Shown here in pieces: positions 1 to 8,287 of a DNA stretch of 64,000 nucleotides. A program made the position numbers and the translations under genes. The stretch comes from Trogon surrucura (Eukaryota > Chordata > Aves > Trogoniformes > Trogonidae). The stretch lies in the NCBI GenBank assembly GCA_020746105.1, contig CM036618.1:92808122-92872121 (forward strand). Direction: 5' to 3'. Each line of letters starts with the position of its first letter. Position 1 is the stretch's first letter. The notes below the pieces were generated by a model, which was given only the letters and a program-made list of their open reading frames with translations, ran no database searches and was not told the DNA's origin.

Positions 1-1344
1 CTTTCTACGTTTTCAATGCCCCTGCTCTATCAGTTAGATCCTGGGTGATGCACCCTCATGGTACTCCTGCTTCCATCTTGCTCCTCTCATAACCTACCTC
101 CTCTTAGCTGTGGCTGGTGCCTCATAGGGTTTTTTTATTCCTACCCCCCCACTCCTTCCACTTACCTTTGCCTTCGAAGGCAGAGTAGGTACAGTCCTCT
201 CAGAGCCAGAGGTCTCAGCAGGAGGGGTGGCAGAGGCAATCCTACTCAATCCTTATGTCCCCATTCAGGGCCACATATGTGTACCTACATCTGCAGAGTG
301 ACACAGAGGAGCTGGAAGAGATGGGGCACAAAGGCAGGAGAGAAGTCCAGGGAACCTTCAGGGAAAACAAATGCTTGGTTTGCCTCTTCTGCAGACAAAA
401 TACAAATGTTGGCTTTTCCGGGGCTTATAAGGTGGCCAAACAGGGGTAGATTGCAGAGTCTGCCATGCACATGTTGATACGAAGGCAGCTCTGTACTTGG
501 GTGCCTGCTCTGAGGCATGGGAGTCACAGATCAGTAAGAATGTTTCACCATGAGAGAAACAATGCATTTTTCTTCTCCTTGTTCTCAGAAACAGCTGCAC
601 CGCTTAAGCAGAAATGCAAAACCAAATGAACAAAACAAATTCAGCTTGAGGCAGACACCCAGCATGAGGAATCGCAGGCCAGATGGTTAGTGTGACAAAG
701 TTATAAGTAAGGCTGAAAGCAGTCTTTTAATAAGAAGTATTGGGCAACTTCAGCATTAGGTGGTCCCACCTCTGAAATCAAGTCTTCCTCCTTTTGTTAT
801 TAAGAATGGTTTTTCTAAATACAGCACACCAGCAAATTTGCTGAAGAAGCACAATGACTGCACAAGAAAAGCCCAGTGGTGTAGCTGTTGCTGTTACATC
901 ACAAATATGTCAGAGGACAGTGGATGCCTTTCCACCAGTCATCTTGCTGCGGGGTTCCACTCCTTTCTTCTCCTCTTGGCCCTGGACCCACTGCCTTCCT
1001 ACCCATCCCGTGTCTGGTCCCTCGATGTCTGTTTCTTCCCCCTTGCAGCAGCTGCCTGCTTGGCCTCCTGAGCCACCTCTTCCTTGCTTGTCCCACTGCT
1101 GGCTCTGGCAGCATCAGCTTGGAGTCCACACTAATAAGCCCAGCAAAGCTGCCTGTCTTGGCCCCATGTTTCCCCTTCCACTCCCTGCTGCTGTCAGTGT
1201 GCCTCACTGGTCTTTTGGAGAAATCTCTGTCTTCCTAATCTACTGTAAAACAAAAGGGAGGGGGCCAAAATCTCAACTCCTGATGACTGCTGCTGCTCTG
1301 TTGGCTTTCTCCAGAGCCAAGACTGGGTTATGGGTCTATTGGTT
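1..1344. other. unique non-coding sequence, nothing recognised
   Basis: Mixed-composition sequence with no recognisable exon, RNA gene or repeat. Reading frames of 60 to 180 codons occur on both strands but overlap each other, are poor in recognisable domains and have no convincing splice context. The frame at 854-1396 is 180 codons long but matches no family I know. Confidence 0.6.
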
Positions 1345-1405
1345 ATTGGTTATTGACTTTAGTGGGGTGACACTGCTTCACATCACCCAAGGATGAGGCT
1401 GGCTG
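1345..1405 (+). repeat. fragment of an old palindromic amniote repeat (tentative)
   Basis: The stretch has a TTGACTTTAGTGG block followed by TTCACATCACCCAAGGATGA and GGCTGG. This order resembles one half of a common turtle, crocodile and bird repeat in which a 'ttgacttcaatgg' block is followed by 'tttacaccagc...ggatctggcc'. I recognise the pattern from memory and cannot assign a family name. Divergence is high. Confidence 0.35.
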
Positions 1406-2263
1406 TTGTCTGTGGACCTGTGCCAATTTGTACCAGCAGAAAGTCTTGTCTTGTTGGCTTAGGTTTCAGTGTGGCTGAGCTGATTGATGTCAGAGGGTGA
1501 GCTGACCCCTGACTTCAATTGAATGCAGAAATAGCCAGCCACAGCTATGTGTGCCCTTCTCGCCCACTTCACCTGCTTTCTGCTTCTTTCCTCCCAGAAG
1601 CATGTGCAAATACAGGAAGTGTGTACATGAGTTTTCAGCCATTGTGTGCACTGATGCTTGCTCTATTTTGTTCTTGGAGGATTCCCCTGTCTCAGGAGAT
1701 GCATCACACGATGCTTTTACCATGTTTGCATGAGTTGTTCCTGCTTGTTCCACATCATCAAGTTATGTGCTGACAAGTGGAGCATATGCTCTCAACAGCA
1801 TGTCTGCTGTGACTGAATCACATCCTGGGTCATCAATTCAAGGCTCACAGTGTACCCTTCCAGTTTCAGAGGGAACTATTTTCTGCTTGTGTTGTTTAAA
1901 ACCCTTGGGAGACTTGGGTAAATCAGGACAACCATGTGCAAGACCTAGCACTGTTCTCTTAAGCTGTGCAAGCAATTGCTTTCTTACCTTCATTGCTCTC
2001 TGCGTGCACCACAGGCATCTACACAGTTGTGCAATGTGCCGCGTGAAGTACACCTCCTGAGTCACCACTTGAGGTATCTGTGTAGAACTTGGTTGCTTCT
2101 CATAGGCCCACAAAAATGCAACCTAGATTAGCATCAGTACATACTACAAGTGGTTGAACTTCATATGTTGTCACTCTCTCTTGGCAATGTTTGGAATTAT
2201 GGACACAACATGTATGAGAGCCAGAAAATAATTTTAAGATCAGCATCTGTAATAACTGGCAGA
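1406..2263. other. unique non-coding sequence, nothing recognised
   Basis: No repeat, RNA gene or conserved coding domain is visible. Short overlapping frames on both strands have no family resemblance. Confidence 0.55.
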
Positions 2264-2412
2264 CTTTTTTTCTTTTTCTCTTTTTTTTTTCTTTTTTCTT
2301 TTTCTTTTTTTTTCTTTATTCTTTTTTTTTTTTTTTTTTCTTTTTCTTTTTTTTCTTTTTCTTTTTCTTTTTTCTTTTTTCTTTTTCTTCCTCCTTTTTT
2401 TTTTTTTTTTCC
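2264..2412 (+). repeat. 149-nt poly-pyrimidine (T-rich) low-complexity tract
   Basis: Every base from 2264 to 2412 is T or C except one A at 2318. The pattern is irregular TTTTTC / TTTTC with long T runs. It is followed at once by AG (2413-2414), so it resembles an extremely long splice-acceptor polypyrimidine tract. The minus strand is poly-purine. The most economical explanation is a degenerate (TTTTTC)n microsatellite. Confidence 0.9.
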
Positions 2413-2414
2413 AG

Positions 2415-3725
2415 CTGAAATCTCCCCACTTGCAACTTCAGTAAGTGCATGCTGAAACGATTCCTGATACTCAATGACAGCTCTGTTCCAGACAATTATA
2501 TCATGAGTAGACACTTCAATTTTTACAGGGCTTGTAGCATCTGTGTGTGCATTGAAATGTTTTGGAACCTGCCCAATAAACATAACAAAGGTGTTCAATC
2601 CTGGGCTTTCCATGCCAAAGGAGATCTGAAAAATCTTATTGGTCTATCTAATCTGCTGAAGAATTTGGCTTCCACCAACTAAATCAATATTTCAGCCCAA
2701 ATGGAAATTTCCTCTTTGCGTGTTCCTCTTCTAGGGGCCATTTAAGGCTGAATCAACTATACTCTCCTCTACAATTAGAAAGGAGCAAGCTTGCTTGCAT
2801 CCCCTTCTATTTTGCAAATACTGTCACTTACTGTCATGCAGTTTCTCCATGGTCTTCCACTGCAAGGCTGGAGGAATGTTTTGGATTGTCTGGATCCAAG
2901 TTTCCATGACATCTTCATCTTCACGTGGATTCCAGACGTGCTTTGCCATGACTGAGGTTTCACTCTCCCAGATGCTTTCCAAAAGCGTAATAAGAGATCA
3001 TCTTGACTCCCATTACATTTCAGACCAACAAAGAGAAATTAACTGTTCCTCTTTCTGTTTCCGTGGAAGGAGCAAGTGTTGGCTCACCATCTCCTGTAAC
3101 CGTAAAGACATCTTTCCACCCTGATCATTGACCTTGCTTTACCAGAAAACCTTTCTTTCTTCAAGGCAATCAGCATCAGCATTTCATGGCTTGGGGTTGT
3201 CACAAAGGTCATTCACTCTTTTTTTGTTGTTCCTTTCTTTCTGTGAAAACAAGATTAAAAAGCAAGGCATGACTGCAGACATCACACCCAGTCTACTGGA
3301 GGACCCTCTGTTTTCTACTTCCAGCTCAATGCACATCTTGCAATCATTACAAAACGATGGGGTATCTTCTGGGTGATTGTTAGAGGGAATTACATTCTGG
3401 CAGCATGTGAAAGGCATGTGGATGCTCTGATATTTGATATTCTTTTCCCTTCTGTTTGCTATATTCATTTTCTTTCTGTTTGCAGGGCATTTATTCCTTT
3501 ACAATAGTGTTTGTGCCTATACCCTACTGAGTTCCCAGTCTAAGATCTATTTTGCAGTTGTTGAAGCTCCTGGTGGAAGCCAATGGAGTTACCGCACAGT
3601 GACACTGCTGTCACTACAAACAACATTTGAGTCAAAACCTTGTCCTGTGTAATCTCCGTATCTCAAAGAAGGCTCCTTGTTCATTTTTAGTTCTTTGTTT
3701 CACTAGCTTATGGACCAAGATTCCC
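2415..3725. other. unique non-coding sequence
   Basis: AT-leaning sequence with no recognised gene or repeat. Several 60-110 codon frames occur on either strand without domain resemblance. Confidence 0.55.
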
Positions 3726-3800
3726 AGCTGATGTAAATTAAGTGTGACTTCACCAAAGTCAGTGAATCTAAATCGGTTTATACCATCTAAAAATCTAATA
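3726..3800 (+). repeat. old palindromic amniote repeat fragment
   Basis: The segment reads AGCTGATGTAAATTAAG, a central GACTTCACCAAAGTCAGTG, then AATCGGTTTATACCATCT. That is the arrangement of a widespread amniote hairpin repeat: 'cagctggtgtaaatc', then an inverted 'ttgacttcaatgg' core, then 'gatttacaccagctg'. The two arms are imperfect inverted repeats of each other, as expected for a fossil of that family. Assignment is from pattern memory and no family name is claimed. Confidence 0.5.
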
Positions 3801-3915
3801 TATGGTCTTAAGGGAAGGAATCTGGGATGTATTGAACTCAAACCACTGCTTTTTGAAGTGTATAAAATTTCTCTTTGTTTCTTTCTATGAGTATTTTGTT
3901 TTCCTTCATATCTCT

Positions 3916-4040
3916 TCTCTCCTCTCCTCTCCTCTCCTCTCCTCTCCTCTCCTCTCCTCTCCTCTCCTCTCCTCTCCTCTCCTCTCCTCTCCTCTCCTCT
4001 CCTCTCCTCTCCTCTCCTCTCCTCTCCTCTCCTCTCCTCT
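3916..4040 (+). repeat. (CCTCT)n pentanucleotide microsatellite
   Basis: From 3921 to 4040 there are 24 uninterrupted copies of CCTCT, preceded by a slightly imperfect start. The lack of any interruption over 120 bp suggests a young or still unstable array. The minus strand is pure purine (AGAGG)n and the duplex could form H-DNA. Confidence 0.97.
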
Positions 4041-5154
4041 TTTATGCAACCAAGGGGGAAAAAAGGAAAGTAAAAATCAATGGCTGAAACAGTGCTGTGT
4101 CTCTTCTTTCCTCACTCACAGTGCAATTTGTTGGCTTAATCATTTCCCAAACCTTACTGTGTCGTTTCTAAGTTTCAGAGCCACTGTTGGAGCTTCCTGT
4201 CGTGGTTATCCCAGTCTGATGACAGCTATTTAAATTGTGTGGCTTCTTGCTCCATACCGTTGGATGGGCTCATCAAATCCTGAAAAATAAATTTTTGCTC
4301 TGCGACACTGTGCGCAGTAACTCTATTTTCAATGAAAAATTGATTTGAGGATGACTCATTTGGGAGAAAAGAACTAAAAAGCATCTTCCTTCAGTCAGGC
4401 TGACCACTCCTCCCCTTTCCTGAGCCCAGGAAAACCCAAAAGAATGCTGGGGCTGCAGAGCCTGCCTCTCCAGCAGGTCCCTCCTCACCTCTCTGGCTGT
4501 GCTCATACCAGTGTGCGGGTGTGGATGTGGCATGGAGAAGCAGAAAGATTTTGTCAGGACCAAACCCAAGTGGCCTGCTGCATTAATATGTTTCTTCACC
4601 CTCTTGACCAGGATGTGGCAGATCTGTCCATTCCTATCAGCAATGGATTTATGGTCTGGGCATGGAGGCTCTCCACAGGAGGGGGTTCAGAGAGACATCT
4701 AGCAGGGAAAGGTACCTCTGGGATTTACTGAAATATTCCTGAGATGTTAGTTTGTTATACTCCCAGCTCACACAGTAAGGGAGAAACATCCTACCCTGGA
4801 AAACAATATGAAGACAGATGACCAAAATGCTACACAGCATGGAAATAAATTGTTACCCTTGTACAGAAGCTCTCCTATTGCCTCCAAAACACAGCAAGCT
4901 GAGGAGGTAGGAGATGCTGGTGTTAAAGCTAGCACAGAGAAGTTCATATTGCCTCCTGCCACTACCTATTTACTGTTCTCTGAATCAACATCCCCCTTAC
5001 TTGGCTCCAAAATTAAGCCACAACTTTAAACTCAGAATGTTTAAAGAAAAAAGGAGGGGGAAAAAAGTGTCTGGGCCATTCTTCAAAAGCCTCGTGTAAA
5101 CACTGGGTGACCCATTCTTGTTCTTTTCCTAACCTGGCTGAACTCTGGAAGCAA
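4041..5154. other. unique non-coding sequence
   Basis: No gene, RNA or repeat recognised. Overlapping frames of 60-108 codons on both strands have no recognisable domains. Confidence 0.55.
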
Positions 5155-5370
5155 GCAATAAACAGCAAAGGTTAATTAAACCCATTTCTAAGTTTAACAC
5201 CCCTTGCTCCCCACCCTCTCCTAACCAGACTTTGGGGCCTCTGTGTTATGAGCAAATATAACCTGGTTTGAATTCCAAAACATGATTTCAAACTTCCTTT
5301 AGGGACAAAGAAAACTGATTTCTATATGCTGAAATGAGTCATTCAAGACAGGGAACCTAATTAGGGTTGC
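5155..5370. promoter_or_regulatory. candidate regulatory element with homeodomain and AP-1 type sites
   Basis: AGCAAAGGTTAATTAAACCC near 5165-5185 contains a nearly symmetrical GGTTAATTAAACC, an HNF1/homeodomain-like site. A perfect AP-1 consensus TGAGTCA lies at 5335-5341, preceded by TGCTGA as in a MARE-like arrangement. CCTAATTAGG (5356-5365) is a perfect palindrome around the homeodomain core TAATTA. The clustering is seen in the sequence; enhancer function is inference and such short motifs also arise by chance. Confidence 0.25.
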
Positions 5371-5504
5371 AGCAGCAGCTAATTTCCCCACCAAAAAGAA
5401 ATTTTGTGCACTAAAAAATGAAGTGCTAGTTCCGGGCAGCAGCACCAGGCACTCAGTGTAATTATAATTTATATGGCCCTCACTCCTCTAGTAGTTAAGT
5501 GCTT

Positions 5505-5590
5505 GACAAGAACCACAGGATTTTCTCTGAGGTAGGGAAAAGTTTTCGACCAGAACCAAAGGATTTTCTCTGAGGTAGGGAAAAGTTTTC
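5505..5590 (+). repeat. 43-bp tandem duplication, two copies
   Basis: Copy 1 (5505-5547) and copy 2 (5548-5590) are adjacent with no spacer and differ at only two positions (A/C at unit position 4, C/A at unit position 12). Both end in GGGAAAAGTTTTC. 41 of 43 identical bases indicates a fairly recent slippage or replication-based duplication. Confidence 0.95.
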
Positions 5591-5594
5591 TTCT

Positions 5595-5705
5595 CTTTTA
5601 CAACCAGGAAACCAGAGGTGAAATGACCTACCTCAGACTATTCAGTGTATTTGGCCAGGCTGAACTCAGGTCTTCCTAAGTCCATCACTAATACTTTCAA
5701 CAGGA
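5595..5705 (-). mobile_element. MIR-like SINE fragment, antisense
   Basis: Read on the plus strand, ACCAGGAAACCAGAGGTGAA, then GACCTACCTCAGA, then GGCCAGGCTGAACTCAGGTC resembles the reverse complement of a mammalian-wide interspersed repeat: the 'ggaaactgaggcacagag', 'taacttgcccaaggtca' and 'aacccaggtc' segments in the right order. MIR and its relatives predate the bird-mammal split, so old copies in birds are plausible. Identity is low and the call rests on order and spacing. Confidence 0.45.
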
Positions 5706-6949
5706 GCCTCAGAACATACTTCTGTCCTCAACTCTGTGTTGCCTGCAACCCTGAGAAATTTTGAGGCTCCTTTTGAGTAGGGCAGTGAAAGGAAGGAGCA
5801 GTCGTCCCCTCTACAGCAGGGCCAGGTCACTCCAGTTCAGACATCAGATTATTTGAGTCTCCCAAATTCCCAGCAAGTCATAGGAAAATACTTCCCAGAT
5901 TTCAGAAGGTGAAGGGCTCGGTCTCCAGTCCTTCAGGGATGCCAGGCTGATTTAGCTGTACCACAACCCTTTTCTGCAGAGCTTGTACCAGAGCCATACC
6001 TGTCGCTGTTCAGATGCATCACCAGGATGCCAAGTACACAAGCAGGATTAGATGTGAATACACCTGACTTGCAGAACTGCATTGTGGGCTATCCTCTCTC
6101 CTTTTTTGGCTCTCCAATAAGCCTGTAATTCAAAGTTTCTCTGCAAGTCCAAGAGGAGAATTATTTCTTGCAAAAGAAGCAGCAGCGTAGAGCTGGTTTA
6201 TGTTTGTGAGTGGGTTAGAAATGCTGCTTTGTTTCAATGAAAAAAAAAAATCTCTTCTTTAGGAAAGTACTAGCCAGGCTGCAAATTTGCAGAAGAAAAT
6301 CTCTTTTTTTCTGAAACTATAACACTTGGGGTCTATGCTGGGGTTGTCAGCACTGGCCGGAATTCCTTTGAGGCTGGCAGAGGCTGCAGAGTTTGCCTCT
6401 GCCAGTGGCCCTAAACTCCATTTTGAACAGAGTGGGAAAAGGTCAGATCTGTTTAGCAGTGGGGCTAAAACACCTGTGAAATTCATCCTTGGGGCCTCAG
6501 TGGCTGAGGTCATTGCGGGAGAGATCGGAGGCTCGTGGCAGGGCTGGGGTTTGTTTCTATCAGCTCTGGTCTCGCTGGGGAGCATCTGAGTGCTTGGCGG
6601 GCTGGCACTGAGGCTGCCGTCAGCCAAAATGCTTAGTGCTGCCTGGGGCTTTCCTATGGGCCCCAAATCTCCCTTCTGTCTTGGGGGCTTTGTTCAGTTT
6701 TGGAGGTCAGCCTAGAGCAGCTATGTACAGTTTCACTTTTGCCATCAGAGGATATCTGTGCTGCTGGGAGCCCTTACAATAACTCTGTAAACATGAATGA
6801 ACATGTTTCTCTGATGTCAAGCGAAAAAATCCCATCTTTTTCTCTTCCTTAATGAGCAATTCTTGCCCTTCAGTGTCTCTGACCTGGAGCACATGTTATT
6901 ACTGTCGGGTGACAGTGCTGTAATCCCATTCTTATACTTGATTTATGAA
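5706..6949. other. unique non-coding sequence
   Basis: No gene recognised. A 135-codon minus-strand frame (6259-6666) and an 87-codon plus-strand frame (6326-6589) overlap in a more GC-rich stretch, but neither resembles a known protein. Confidence 0.5.
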
Positions 6950-7045
6950 GGCAGGACCTGGGGCTGCACAGGGTCAAGGCCCTGTTACGCTAGACACAGT
7001 ACGGGCTCTTAATGAGGGAGACAGTCTGTATCTCTGAGAGGATGG
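6950..7045 (+). repeat. old amniote interspersed repeat fragment (family unassigned)
   Basis: GGCCCTGTTACGCTAGACAC followed by AGTACGGGCTC and GAGACAGTCTGTATCTCTGA matches, in order, the 'ggccctgttgtgctaggcactgtac...gagacagtccctgcccc' block of a dispersed amniote repeat common in reptile genomes. Substitutions are spread evenly, as in an ancient copy. Recognised from memory only. Confidence 0.45.
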
Positions 7046-7892
7046 ACAAAAGGTGGGAGTGAAAATGAAGGCATGGTGTCTGAACCTGGAAGGAAGATGG
7101 TATCTCCTGAATCCCGCAGTAACAGCCCAGCCGCTGACTTTGTTACCCCTAATAAATATTCCTGACTTTCTTTGGTGGTTCTAGCTCTGGCGCCAGAAGA
7201 GCCTAGTATTTTGCAGTTGTTTCACCTAATGGGTCAAGCAGCTGTTACTGGATGCACAGACACAATAGCAGATTTACACAACACGTAAGAAATTGATTAT
7301 GGTTTCCTAGGGGGAGAGAACCACATCTTCTGCTGAGCTTCAGGCATCGTTCAGAGGATGCTTTTTTCCAGTTCCTCAGGTTGGGAGTGCCTGTGTGAGT
7401 ATAACCACAGTGACGCACAGAGACAAAGGATGGATGGGTCCAGCAATTAAATAGAAAAATTTGCTTAATTAAATTAAATTTTTTTTAAAATGCCTTGTTA
7501 GTGACCTTAGGACAGATGCTGATGAGCTCTGCATGGTGCCCCAAAGGTTAACACAGGCTGCCTCTTACAACACGCACACGGACAGGAAAGGAGGGCAGGC
7601 GGCAGAACACGGTTTTCTCATTTAATATGATCTTTCTCCTCTCAGAGAGGAACAACACAAAGCAAATGGAACATCTAGCACTGGCTGCAGCTTGTGTGTG
7701 GTCTGAAAGCAAAGACGTGTGGATCCCGTAAGGTGTCCTACCTGAGGACTGGTTTCTGTGGAGCATTTCAGCAGCAATGAGAGCAGCCATGCTGAGTGTC
7801 GGTGGAGAGCAGCACCTCAGCTGCCTCCTGCCACAGGGAAGCTGTCAGGGCAACATTGGTCTGCAAGTATTCCTTGGTAAACTGTGGGGTTT
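7046..7892. other. unique non-coding sequence
   Basis: No gene recognised. It holds a 12-bp palindrome TCTGGCGCCAGA at 7186-7197 and an AT-rich stretch at 7445-7500 (TTAATTAAATTAAATTTTTT). Confidence 0.5.
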
Positions 7893-7940
7893 GCAGTGCA
7901 GAGAAGGAGGTAAAGTTACTTGCCCATCCACAAATAAGAT
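7893..7940 (-). mobile_element. possible short MIR-like fragment, antisense
   Basis: CAGAGAAGGAGGTAAAGTTA followed by CTTGCCCATCC resembles the reverse complement of the MIR core ('cagagaggttaagtaacttgcccaaggtc'). Only about 35 bp can be matched, so chance similarity is possible. Confidence 0.3.
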
Positions 7941-8071
7941 TGGACATTGCTGTCTTTCCCCTGCCCCTTTGACAAGAGACGCCATAACCCCCACCCAATC
8001 CCCCTGGAAAATCTTCCTTGTGGTCTAATAACAGATGAGTGGAGATGATCCATGCCAATAATTTTTCCTTT

Positions 8072-8287
8072 CCTCCCCTCCCCTCCCCTCCCCTCCCCTC
8101 CCCTCCCCTCCCCTCCCCTCCCCTCCCCTCCCCTCCCCTCCCCCTCCCCTCCCCCTCCCCCTCCCCCTCCCCCTCCCCCTCCCCCTCCCCCTCCCCCTCC
8201 CCCTTCCCCTTCCCCTTCCCCTTCCCCTTCCCCTTCCCCTTCCCCTTCCCCTTCCCCTTCCCCTTCCCCTTCCCCTTCCCCTTCCCT
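8072..8287 (+). repeat. three-phase C-rich compound microsatellite
   Basis: The array changes unit twice: (CCCCT)n from 8072 to about 8145, (CCCCCT)n to about 8203, then (CCCCTT)n to 8287. Each phase is essentially uninterrupted. The minus strand carries dozens of runs of four or five G separated by one or two A, so it satisfies the G-quadruplex pattern many times over; the plus strand could form i-motifs. The order suggests one array whose unit grew by slippage and then acquired a T substitution that spread. Confidence 0.97.

Noticed and set aside
854-1396. 180-codon open frame
   Set aside because: Overlaps open frames on both strands in C/T-rich sequence; its end runs into a probable repeat fragment.
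2150-2613. Phe/Ser-rich and Lys/Glu-rich frames across the pyrimidine tract
   Set aside because: Low-complexity translation of the poly-pyrimidine array on each strand.
3802-4233. Leu/Ser/Pro repeat protein frame
   Set aside because: Translation of the CCTCT microsatellite.
7186-7197. 12-bp palindrome TCTGGCGCCAGA
   Set aside because: Isolated, no neighbouring motif or extended symmetry; one such palindrome in 64 kb is unremarkable.
3916-8287. Regular repeats checked as possible CRISPR arrays
   Set aside because: Units are 5-6 bp without spacers; they are microsatellites in a eukaryotic genome.
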